Origin: Torymus aiolomorphi
Taxonomy: Eukaryota > Arthropoda > Insecta > Hymenoptera > Torymidae
DNA: 64,000 nt
Reading direction: 5' to 3'
Assembly: GCA_036365515.1 (NCBI GenBank)
Contig: CM070877.1
Coordinates: 54,534,475 to 54,598,474, forward strand
Positions 54,770 through 64,000 of this stretch are shown piece by piece. Every line of letters begins with the position of its first letter. Position 1 is the first letter of the stretch. Made by a program: the position numbers and the translations under genes. The notes below the pieces were generated by a model. That model did not search any database. It worked only from the letters and a program-made list of their open reading frames with translations, and was not told where the DNA came from.

Positions 54770-57748
54770 CAAGGTGTCCCATTTTAATCGCCCCAGGCAA
54801 ATATCTTGAAAAGTATGAGAGATGGAAAAAAACTTTAAAAACAAAAGTTGGTAATGGTAACAACGACTTTGACCTTGAACTCTATTTTCATGGTTATTTC
54901 AAGGTCAAAGTGATTTTTTTAAATGAGAATCCCTACTTTCGACCCCGGAAATGGAAAGAGCAGAAAATTTTACATTCAGGAAGGTCTGATATGTTGGGGT
55001 TTCAAGGTCAACCAGCTAATTTAATGAGGTCGACCTGGGAATACCTCCAGGAAGGACAAAATTGACCTTGACGTTCAAGGTCATTTTAAGGTAAGTTGAT
55101 TTTATAAAATGGAACCCCTTATTTTTGACCCTGGAAATGGAAAGAGCGGAAGAATTTACGTCCGAATATGACCTTGACCTCGACCTTGACTTTAACCGTG
55201 ATCTGGAAGGTTAATTTAAGGTCAAGTCGATTTTTTTAAAATCCCCTTATTTTTAACCTCGGAAATGGAAAGAGAAGAAAATTTTACGTTCAGATATGTA
55301 CCGTCATATGGTGTCAAAGTTGGCCCTCTGGGGTCAATTAAGGGTCAAATCGTGCTTGAGGTCAATTGGGGTCATATTAATTTTTTTAATCTGATGTGTT
55401 CTTACTTTTGTCAGCGTAACTCTGAAGGATTTTTGGGATTAATTTTCGGTATGAAAAGGTACTTTTCTTCTTGTTCTTTCTTGGTTAGGTTGGCACCATT
55501 GAAATGTACGGCTACGTCAAATGATATTTTTTAAGTACGAGTGACCGATTACTTTAAGGTAGTTATGAGGCGATGATTTAATGGTTTTGTTATGAGTCAA
55601 TTATAAATATTCGAATTCTTTAGTTTGGTCAATTTGGGAATATTTTCATTTTTTTTAAAGAGTAATAACAATACTGCACTCGAAAATAGGTAGAGTTAGT
55701 TATTTTTAGTGGTGTCACTGTGCACAGTACAAATAAAGAAAACCTTTTCATTTCTTATTATTGAATAGCATACGGTAATGATTTCATGTGTTTATTAGAA
55801 TAAATAACTTTTTCGCTCATTTCCGAAAATTGCCTTCTTAATTTCTTTTGTGGTACCATATTCCTTTTTGAGATGGCTGATTACACGCCCCAGGAGATTG
55901 TGAATATGATAAAAGTTGTTGGTGAATGTCATGATACTTATAGGGCTGCAGAAAGACGCTATGCCGAGAAATATCCCAATGCCCGTCACCCAGATAGCAA
56001 AGCCATCAAAAGATTATTAACGCGAGCTGCACAAGGCTCCATCGTTCGTAAGAGGCGCAAAATTGGAACGAAACAGCACATTGCGCTGGGTGTGCGAGCT
56101 ATTATTGCTGAAAATCCCCACATTTCAACACGAGATTTGCAACGAATGCATGGTGTTCCCAAATCAACAGTAAATCGCCTGTTGGAAACATCTAAATTTC
56201 ACCCCTACCACGTTCGCCTTACACCAACACTAGAGGATGGAGATTATGCACGGCGTTTAAATTTTTGTCAATGGGCAAATAATCAGATACGCAGGGACCC
56301 TTTCTTTTTTGATCGAGTGCTATTCTCAGATGAAGCAAAATTTGATAATATGGGTGGTGTCAATCTTCATAATGCCCGCTATTACGCTGAACAAAATCCT
56401 CATTGGCAACAAGATCATCGAATCCAGAGACGTTGGTCAATAAACGTGTGGGCAGGTATAATTGGAGATCATGTGCTGGGACCTATCTTTTACAATCAAA
56501 ATTTGAATGGACAATTGTATTTGGATATTTTGCAAAACCAGCTACCTCCTCTATTAGAAGATATCCCACTTATCTTACGGCGGGATATGTGGTTTCATCA
56601 AGATGGAGCTCCTGCACATCGCGTTCGATCAGTCAAGAATTTTCTCAATGATATGTATCGTAATCGTTGGATTGGCATCGGCAGCCAAGTACACGAGTGG
56701 CCGCCTAGATCCCCAGTCGTCACACCTCTTGACTTTTTTTTGTGGGGAGTAGTTAAAGGCAAAGTTTTTGCACATGCTCCAACCACCTTAGAGAACATGA
56801 GAGGAAGAATTATGGAAGCTTTCCAATCCATTTCAGTGGAAACATTGAGGAATGTTCAAGCAAGCTTCCGAAGAAGGATGCAAATGTGTTTCAGAGAGAA
56901 CGGACACTTGATCGAGCATTTGCTGCCTTAGATCTTCAAATGACAGTCCGTTAATCAATCGGCCCTTTTCAGGGCCAATGATGTGCGAAATCCTTTCGGG
57001 AACCTCCACGCTGTGCACATTGGGTAATGCTAATGTCGAGGGTAGTCTTTCTAATTTTCGATTCATTTGAGGGAGAAAAAATACTTTTAGATTCCTAAGT
57101 AACTCATAAAAACAGTGAAATCCACTTCAAAAAAATTAATTTATTTATTATTACCCTTAATTGACCCCAGAGGGCCAACTTTGACACCATATGACGGTAC
57201 ATATCTGAACGTAAAATTTTCTTCTCTTTCCATTTCCGAGGTCAAAAATAAGGGGATTTTTAAAAAATCGACTTGACCTTAAAATAACCTTCCAGATCAC
57301 AGTTAAAGTCAAGGTCGAGGTCAAGGTCATATTCGGACGTAAATTCTTCCGCTCTTTCCGTTTCCGGGGTCAAAAATAAGGGGTTCCATTTTATAAAATC
57401 AACTGACCTTAAAATGACCTTGAACGTCAAGGTCAATTTTGTCCTTCCTAGAGGTATTCCCAGGTCGACCTCATTAAATTAGCTGGTTGACCTTGAAACC
57501 CCAACATATCAGACCTTTCTGAACGTAAAATTTTCTGCTCTTTCCATTTCCGGGGTCGAAAATAGGGGTCCTTATTCAAAAAAATCACTTTGACCTTGAA
57601 ATAACCTTGGAAATGGAGCTCAAGGTCAAAGTCGTTGTTACCATTAGTTGACCCCCTTTGCACCCTACAACTTTTGTATTTAAAGTTTTTTTCCATCTCC
57701 CATACTTTTCAAGATATTTGCCTGGGGCGATTAAAATGGGACACCTTG
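54770..57748 (+). mobile_element. Tc1/mariner-like transposon with long TIRs
   Basis: 2979 bp between TA duplications (54768-54769 and 57749-57750). Inverted repeats 54770-55345 and 57153-57748 begin CAAGGTGTCCCATTTTAATC. The arms carry many AAGGTCA/TGACCTT words. It encodes one intact transposase. It is inserted in the minisatellite. Confidence 0.9.
55873..56931 (+). CDS. Tc1/mariner-superfamily transposase
   Basis: 352 residues, intact. The N-terminus (residues 4-35, YTPQEIVNMIKV...) is the HTH/DUF4817-type domain. A second HTH around 85-105 includes GVPKSTVNRLL. The DDE domain has FSDEAKF (D153), FHQDGAPAH (D244) and WPPRSP then TPLDFFLW (D287). The last two acids are 42 residues apart, longer than the classical 34. 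Val replaces the common Asp in SPDLTP. The downstream 220 nt to the TIR is non-coding. Confidence 0.88.
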   Translation: MADYTPQEIVNMIKVVGECHDTYRAAERRYAEKYPNARHPDSKAIKRLLTRAAQGSIVRKRRKIGTKQHIALGVRAIIAENPHISTRDLQRMHGVPKSTVNRLLETSKFHPYHVRLTPTLEDGDYARRLNFCQWANNQIRRDPFFFDRVLFSDEAKFDNMGGVNLHNARYYAEQNPHWQQDHRIQRRWSINVWAGIIGDHVLGPIFYNQNLNGQLYLDILQNQLPPLLEDIPLILRRDMWFHQDGAPAHRVRSVKNFLNDMYRNRWIGIGSQVHEWPPRSPVVTPLDFFLWGVVKGKVFAHAPTTLENMRGRIMEAFQSISVETLRNVQASFRRRMQMCFRENGHLIEHLLP

Positions 57749-57750
57749 TA

Positions 57751-59500
57751 TATAAGGTGTTACTCTATGACATAAAAAAGGTGTTATTCTATGACATATA
57801 TAAGGTGTTACTCTATGACATATAAAAAGTGTTACTCTACTACATAAAAGTGTAACTCTATGACATAAAAAGGTGCTACGCTATAACATAAAAGGTGTTA
57901 CGCTACGTCATAAAAAAGGTGCCACTGTATGACAACAAGTTCCAAAATGTGTTACTGTATGACATAAAAAAACATGTCATTCTAAGACATAAAAGTTTAA
58001 GAAAGTGTTACGGTATGAGTTAAAAGGTGTGACTCTATAACATAAAGGAGGTGCTACTCTATCACATAAAAAGGTGCTACTCTATGACGAAAAGTTTAAT
58101 AAAGTGTTACTCTATGACATAAAAAAGGTGTGACTATATGACATAAAAAAGGTGCGATTCTATGACATAAAAAAAGTGTGACTCTATAACATAAAGAAGG
58201 TGTTACTCTATAACATATAAAAGATGTTACTGTCTGACATAAAAATGGTGTAACTATATGACATAAAAAAGGTATTACTCTATAATATAAAAAGGTGTTA
58301 CTCTGTGACATAAAAAGGGTGCTACTCCATGACATAAAACAGGTGCTACTCTATGAAATAAATGTGTTAACGGCGTTGCTCTATGGCATGAAGAAGGTGT
58401 TACTATATAACATAAAAAAGGTGTTATTCTATGACATATATAAGGTCTTACTCTATGACATAAATAAGGTGCTACTCTATGACATGAAAAAGGTGTTACT
58501 GTATGACATATGACATTAACGTTTATAAAATGTGTTGCTGTATGACATAAAAGGTGTAACTCTATGACATAAAAAAAATGTCACTCTAAGAAATAAAAGG
58601 TGTCACTGTATGACATAAAAAGATGTTACTCCATAACATAAAGAAGGTGTTACTCTATAACATAAAAAACGTGTTACTCTACTACATAAAAGGTGTAACT
58701 CTATGAAATAAAAAACATGTGACTCTAAGACATAAAAGGTGTGACTATATGACATAAAAAAGGTGTTACTCTATAACATAAAAAATGTGTTACTTTATAA
58801 CATAATAAAGGGGTCACTATGAAATGAAGAAGATGCTTCTCCGTAACATAAAAAAATGTGTGACTCTATAACATAAAGAAAGTGTGACTCTATAACATAA
58901 AAATGGTGTTACTCTATGCCATTAAAAGGTTCTACTTTATAACATAAAGAAGATGTGATTCTATCACATAAAAAAGGTGTTACTCTATGAAATAAATGTG
59001 TTAACGGAGTTGCTCTATGGCATGAAGAAGGTGTTACTCTATAACATAAAAAAGCTGTTATTCTATGACATATATAAGGTGTTACTCTAAGACATATAAA
59101 ACGTGTTACTCTATGATATGAAAAAGGTGCTACTCTATGACATAAAAAACGTGTTACTCTAGTACATAAAAGGTGTAACTCTATGACATAAAAAACATGT
59201 GACTCTGAGACATAAAAGGTGTGGCTATATGACATAAAAAAGTGTTACTCTATAACATAGAAAAGGTGTTACTCTATAGCATAATAAAGGGATCACTCTA
59301 TGAAATGAAGAATATGCTTCTCTGTAACATAAAAAAGGTGTAACTCTATAAAATAAGGAAGATGTGACTCTATAACATAAAGAAGGTGTGACTCTATGAC
59401 ATAAAAAGCTGCTACTTTATGACATGAAGTAGGTGTGATTCTATAACGTAGAAAAGGTGTACTCTATGAAATAAATGTGTTAACGGAGTTGCTCTATGGC
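57751..59500 (+). repeat. Minisatellite array, plus orientation (part 2)
   Basis: About 1.7 kb of the same 22-24-bp units. Higher-order blocks recur, for example AAATGTGTTAACGGNGTTGCTC near 58360, 58995 and 59475. Leu/Tyr/Lys-rich open frames here are translations of the repeat. Confidence 0.9.
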
Positions 59501-59567
59501 ATAAAAGTATAAAAAGGATGTTGCCTGTATATTTATTCAGCTGATGCTTAACTATTGGAGCATAAAT

Positions 59568-60641
59568 ATGGCAATCGCACAGGATGTTATTAGCAAATTT
59601 CAGGATGCCATAGTACAACAATCCCAGGCTTTATTAGATTTGAGAAAAAGTGCTAAATCTTCCGATACAGCTGATGATATGGAAACTTATGAAATAAAAC
59701 TATCTAACGTGAGCCCTGACCACAATAAAATAGCTAGCTCCAATAATCATAAATTTGCAAAACTAGTCAAGAAATATGTAACGAAATTAAACGGAAATTC
59801 TAGGAGATATCTCTAAAATATTTATGGCGTTTACAAACGAGGAAATTTACTTATGATCGGAAATTCTCCAATAAAGTTTGATGGCGACTTTGTCCAGGTA
59901 AGACAACGGAACTATCGTTTGTCCATAGGATTACTGCAATTACTATTCAAAAAAGTTCCGGATGAAAAACTTATTAATTCAGACGATTTGGATAATTATC
60001 GTACGATTATTGAAGTTTCAAACGCTCACAAAAAGCACTATTGCGTGAATGAATCGATTCGAAAACTAAAGAGTAACAAATTTTATAATTTTATTGCTCC
60101 AATGTTCGTTAAGTCGTCTGTAAAAAGTGTTTCGTCATTATCTCGAGAAGATAATGTTAACGAAGTAGAAAACGCAAGAGAGAAAAGTAAAACAGTTGAG
60201 CAAACTAATTCAGTGGCAGCGAAAAAGATATTTGAACCAACAGTCAATCCTCAGAAGTTTGTAACTGTCGAACCAGATACCCGAATTGATTCCTGTCTTC
60301 TAACTACTAATGAGACGGATAATTATTACGAAGCTGATTATTCTAGTGAAGATGAATCAGGTTTCTCAACCAATGAATATTTACCTAGAAGAATTCGTGA
60401 TAGCTTCATTAGTTGGAGATTCCAACGTGAAAAGTGGATCAGTAGTGAAGAAGAAGAGGAAGAAGAAGAAGAAGTGGAAAATGTTACAACTGCATACGAA
60501 ATCAATGTCTGGGATGATCCTAATAAATTAATCGATCGCTTACGAGTACTCATTGATGAGCAAAACATGGGAATAAGAACTAACTATGATGAAATCTGTT
60601 TTATTCTTAGTGAACTTCGCAATGCTGGAATTATAAATTAA
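59568..60641 (+). pseudogene. Polinton-associated protein, right-arm copy
   Basis: 357 codons with one in-frame TAA (59814-59816, after RRYL; the left copy has Asp there). Order: helical N-terminus MAIAQDVISKFQ; KLSNVSPDHNKIASS; YGVYKRG; MIGNSPIKFDGDF; LLQLLFKKVPDE; NAHKKHY; an acidic region with poly-Glu (60450-60475); and a C-terminal WDDPNKLIDRLRVLI...ELRNAGIIN. I associate the MIGxSPI and WDDPNxLxDRLRLL motifs with a family in insect Polinton-like elements, perhaps virion-related; function unknown. The stop could be read as a very recent mutation because the rest is open. Confidence 0.6.
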
Positions 60642-60928
60642 TGCTTGAAATGTTATATTGCACTATATTATCGAAAAAAATGGCAATTTGCGGTAAGCTA
60701 TAATAATATTTATAATGTAATTTTTACAATAACAAAATATTGGTAAACAAACATTTTTAAATTATAATGAAATCCCATGAACTGATGCACATCATTTACA
60801 ATTTTCCCGCCAAACTCTATCGACAAGATTGATTTTTTGATTAAATCTATATTCAGGTCCGAGGTTCAGGAAGGTAAATCGTATGTTGAAGTGCTAATTA
60901 GCTTCTAGTATAATAACGGTACATATGA

Positions 60929-61189
60929 ATGTCTAATATCGCATACGTTTTACACTTTTTTTATTGCAGTTATTTAGATAAAGATCAGATAAAAAGCTTC
61001 CTCTTTGGGGAAGCAATATATATTAATGTTGTTCGCTATACATTAGTCGATAAAAAATGTTATATAGACAAAATCATGACTAAATGGATCAATTCAATAG
61101 GTACAAATACTTATTTAACAGAAGCATTGATAATGGTAGTTATCGAAAGGGTTTTGACTATTTTTTTCATAAATATAGCTGTAATGTAA
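60929..61189 (+). CDS. Unknown small protein, right-arm copy
   Basis: 86-residue frame MSNIAYVLHF...; the same GEAIYINVVRY and CYIDKIMTKW blocks as the left-arm copy (35001-35201) but extended by a hydrophobic C-terminus (IFFINIAVM). A TTTATTGCAG acceptor-like site precedes YLDKDQ. No family recognised. Confidence 0.4.
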   Translation: MSNIAYVLHFFYCSYLDKDQIKSFLFGEAIYINVVRYTLVDKKCYIDKIMTKWINSIGTNTYLTEALIMVVIERVLTIFFINIAVM

Positions 61190-61227
61190 AATAAAACCAG
61201 TTATCTAGTTAAAGCATTAACACAACG

Positions 61228-61347
61228 ATGTCCAATTTCCAGAGAGAGAAAAATGTATTGAGGCAGCTCGTGCAAGCACGAAACGCCAGCAAACATAAAT
61301 ATAGATTGTTAAAATTTGATAAAGAGAATGTAGAAAAGATGCTTTAA
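61228..61347 (+). CDS. 39-codon basic ORF
   Basis: Starts MSNFQREKNVLRQL and ends NVEKML. It is Lys/Arg-rich and predicted helical. It resembles the N-terminal part of a longer coiled-coil protein I associate with insect Polinton-like elements, so it may be a truncated gene. The left-arm copy (34793-34912) has lost its start. Confidence 0.35.
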   Translation: MSNFQREKNVLRQLVQARNASKHKYRLLKFDKENVEKML

Positions 61348-61469
61348 GGTAGCATGGGCGACTTTTGTAAATTACTAGCTGTAGCTACAAAAATTAGACT
61401 ATATTCTTGATGTATTTAACTAATCATATCCACCCAGAAAAAATAGGATTACCGACCAAATTATCGAGA

Positions 61470-62010
61470 AAACAAATGTTGAAAAATGTTAGTTTTATAC
61501 GGGCCTTATGAAAGTTCCCTTTCCCAAACATGATTCATCAGGAATAGCTCAGTCATAAAATATTAACTCTCGAAGAGAAAACTACAGGTTGTAGGTTATT
61601 TCGCACAGATTATCGTAGAACCAAACAAAATATGCATTGCTGAGCAAAATATCATGAAAATTATGATGAAAGTTAGCTACTTTCGATAATCTCGTGTATA
61701 AAAGCGTTTACTGCGCATGCGCGTGAAACCAGGCTTGTTACATGCTGCGGCCAGGTCCCGACATACATGTGTAGATGTCGCGGCAGGTCGCGTCAGGAGC
61801 GTATGAAAAATACGTGTCTTACTCGGAGAGAGAAAAGAGATGGAATTATTGTTTGATTAACTTTAGCATTAATGTTTTTATTTCACTTATCATTGTCAAG
61901 TGATTTTGCACATTCATAACTAAAATTTGCAGAAAATTAGTATTGAAATTTCTTTAGGACCACCAGATGCCCCCGCTTCATACGATACCCACCGCTCATG
62001 CTATCTCAAC
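61470..62010. repeat. Dispersed repeat, copy 3 of 3
   Basis: Same-strand match to 1241-1770 and inverted match to 34100-34660. Confidence 0.65.
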
Positions 62011-62019
62011 TGAACTATA

Positions 62020-62800
62020 ATTAAAGAAGAAAAACTACTCAGGAACATGATTGTAAGAGGTTTTCACAAAATCACCAATGACTCTATGACTGAAAGTTGA
62101 GAAATCTTTAAAGTAACTACGAGAGATTCCCTTTTCTTACTAATGCTTTATTCAATTAAAGCAAGCTTTAAAATAGTAAAACAAATGATGTAGAACTGTA
62201 AAATATTGATATAAATGTATACGATGAACTTTAGTATTATGAAACCTGATTTTTCATTTGTTCGGAGTTGAAACCCTTTTAAATAAAGTGTCACAGCTCT
62301 GGTTGTAATCATGATATCAAGCTGAAATTTTGTCTGTAGATACATATTCTATAATTAAAGAGAATAAGCTACTTAGGAATATGATTATAAAAGGTTTTAG
62401 AAAAATCACCTAGGACTTTATGCCAAAAATTAAGAAATCTGAAAAATCAGCTTTTTAACCTCAATTTTTATTAATAATGCATAATTACAGTACAACAAGC
62501 TTTAAACTAATGATATAGAATAATAAAATATTGATATAAATGTATACGATGAACTATGAAACAAATTCTTCGAAAAATTTACTTATCGGTCCTCATTGTA
62601 ATGGGTGGTACATCATAACTCTGGCTGTAACCAAGATACTGAGCTGAAATTTGATGTGTAGGTGTATATTCTACAATTGAAGAGATTATGCTACTTGGAA
62701 ATATAATATCAAAAGCTTTTAATAAAATCACCAAAGACCCTATGCCAAAAATTTTAAGAAATCAAGAAATAAACATGAGGACTTCAATTTTTATTATTAA
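62020..62800. repeat. Imperfect tandem repeat, about 0.3-kb units (right arm)
   Basis: The inverted counterpart of 33340-34110 with the same three units. Short frames here are not supported as genes. Confidence 0.65.
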
Positions 62801-63132
62801 TGCTTCATTATAGTAGAACAAGTTTTAAAATAGTAAAAGAATTTAGAACCATAAGTTATTAACATAAATGTATAGCATAAATTTTAAGTATGGTAAATAT
62901 AAAGGTAATTATAGGTTGAGGAACATTATAGGTTATGTGTTACGTTTGAAATAAAAACATAAGAATTAATATAAAAGTATACAAGATATTCGAATATCTG
63001 TATTAATATTATTCTTTAAAGTAACATTTATATAGAACCTAACTTACAAATTTTTTATAACCTAACCTACAAAACAAACTATGGCGGCCTCCAGCACGTG
63101 GCAACGCCGCAGCACATATCGCATGCAGTAGG

Positions 63133-63419
63133 ATGCTCGAATATGCTCTACTTTACGATATGTACGTCAATTTTTGAGCTTCCTACTTTGAAAAATATCC
63201 TGAGCCTTTGCTCAATAAGGCGGCCTTTATCAATCACATGCCACTCATAGTTATAGACTATTCCAAACAGAATGAGTCCATAAAGATCCTGTAGATGTGC
63301 GTTTTGAATTTGAGGCTCACGATAACTTTCCAGAGGGAACATCAGTCTACTGCTTGATTTTACACGATCGTATTGTTCAGTATAATCCAGTTAGTGGGGA
63401 TGTGAAGAAGCTTGTTTAA
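63133..63419 (+). pseudogene. Capsid-like protein C-terminal fragment (right arm)
   Basis: Matches 32734-33024 inverted. A TGA after MYVNF and a 4-nt deletion near 63285 break the frame. The downstream VYCLILHDRIVQYNP block is readable in the shifted frame. Confidence 0.45.
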
Positions 63420-63521
63420 AGAGGTGGGGAACTAATCACATCTCGTTGCGGCTGCTCGAGCAGCCAATCAGAGTTGGTCGTGGGCGTGGTATTTGGAGGG
63501 GGTATAGTGGTGGAGGAACGG

Positions 63522-63556
63522 TATAAAACGAGGTCTCGGGCATGGAGAGTTCATTC
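63522..63556 (+). promoter_or_regulatory. TATA/initiator promoter
   Basis: TATAAAA at 63522-63528 and initiator GAGTTCATTC with +1 A at 63553, 31 nt apart, as in the divergent promoter at 24.5-24.8 kb. The left-arm copy has lost this segment by deletion between CTCGTTGC and CATTCTTC (near 32715). Confidence 0.65.
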
Positions 63557-63591
63557 TTCTGCCACGTCTAGAGTAAAATGGGTCAAAACAA

Positions 63592-63672
63592 ATGAAGACG
63601 TTCTACTTTGATGACATTTTTATGGATTGGAAGAAGTCTCAGAGACTGTTAGTTTTCAACAGATACATGTAA
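63592..63672 (+). pseudogene. Short ORF downstream of the promoter (right arm)
   Basis: MKTFYFDDIFMDW... frameshifted by one base relative to the left copy and ending after 26 codons. A 5-codon upstream ATG overlaps it. Product unknown. Confidence 0.35.
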
Positions 63673-63686
63673 GAGAGGTTGACTTT

Positions 63687-63745
63687 GGAGGGGTATTAAT
63701 TAAATGGGGTACCTCACAGATGTAGGCGATTGTTGGGGCCTACAT
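63687..63745 (+). promoter_or_regulatory. Two-hairpin 3' element, copy E
   Basis: GGGGTA/TACCTC hairpin, ACAG linker, ATGTAGGC/GCCTACAT stem with loop GATTGTTGGG (one change from the other copies). Confidence 0.7.
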
Positions 63746-63759
63746 CCCCCCTCTCTTAC

Positions 63760-64000
63760 AAATTAATTTGTCGATCAAACGAGTTCAGACGCGCATGGTG
63801 GCCTCAATGCCGCTGACAGCTGACCGCTCGCAGCGCCACAGCTGTCCGCCAACCGAAGGCCGCTCGCAGCGCCACAGCTGGCCGCAGGATGCTCGATGGT
63901 TTATCTAACCCCCTACAACTCTAGACCTCCCACCTCAAAACTATGTGGGCATGCTGGGCCACTTGGGTTAACTAGCCTCCTACAACTCTAGAAACCCTGT
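63760..64000. repeat. GTGGCCCAG repeat region (right arm, cut by window end)
   Basis: The inverted counterpart of 32270-32500, including the CGCTCGCAGCGCCACAGCTG duplication and CTACAACTCTAG repeats. Confidence 0.7.

Noticed and set aside
57751..59500. Array mistaken for CRISPR-like or for Leu/Tyr-rich proteins
   Set aside because: No unique spacers between units; degenerate 22-24-bp tandem repeat in a eukaryotic TE context.

Overview
This is eukaryotic, AT-rich, intron-bearing DNA made almost entirely of nested transposable elements. Splice sites (GTAAGT...TTTTCAG), TATA/initiator promoters, an arthropod-style Ty3/Gypsy element, Polinton/Maverick-like genes, a Tc1/mariner-like element and TTAA- and TA-flanked MITEs point to an insect. 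A hymenopteran is my guess, from the CCTAACCTAACC-rich stretch near 6.7 kb and the overall style. I see no clearly host gene, functional rRNA, CRISPR array or bacterial feature.

Region 1 (1-23.1 kb): two diverged, broken copies (about 3.68-17.13 kb and 19.35-23.10 kb, both +) of one multi-exon gene. It looks like a DDE transposase distantly related to the RAG1/Transib group. Copy 1 is swollen by a 5.5-kb inverted-repeat element that splits an exon, by MITEs in its introns, by palindromic repeats, and by 5S- and tRNA-derived relics. Simple repeats (TG)n and (AAT)n lie between the copies.

Region 2 (23.8-64 kb): decayed pieces of a large Polinton/Maverick- or adintovirus-like element. Genes seen are a protein-primed-type DNA polymerase B, a retroviral-type integrase with chromodomain, a two-exon gene divergent from the polymerase, a small conserved ORF, a capsid-like C-terminal fragment and several unknown small genes. 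The pieces form alternating inverted copies: forward (23.8 to about 30.3 kb), reverse (30.3-53.9 kb) and forward (53.9-64 kb). One junction lies inside integrase. The other lies inside a 22-24-bp minisatellite whose orientation flips at a 40-bp palindrome (53855-53894). A two-hairpin RNA-like element with compensatory stem changes occurs five times, each time just 3' of an element gene.

Region 3 (insertions into region 2): a transposon with about 740-bp inverted repeats and a broken DDE_Tnp_4 + SWIM transposase (36282-52545) is inserted in one copy of the Polinton-associated gene. Inside it is a nearly pristine Ty3/Gypsy LTR retrotransposon (40445-50584) with an intact 1926-residue gag-pol and an unusual third ORF in the env position. 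A Tc1/mariner-like element with 0.58-0.60-kb inverted repeats and an intact 352-residue transposase (54770-57748) is inserted in the minisatellite.

Most Polinton-like and RAG1-like genes carry stops or frameshifts. The Gypsy gag-pol, its ORF3, the mariner transposase and the small MDLSAIN ORF (both copies) are open.
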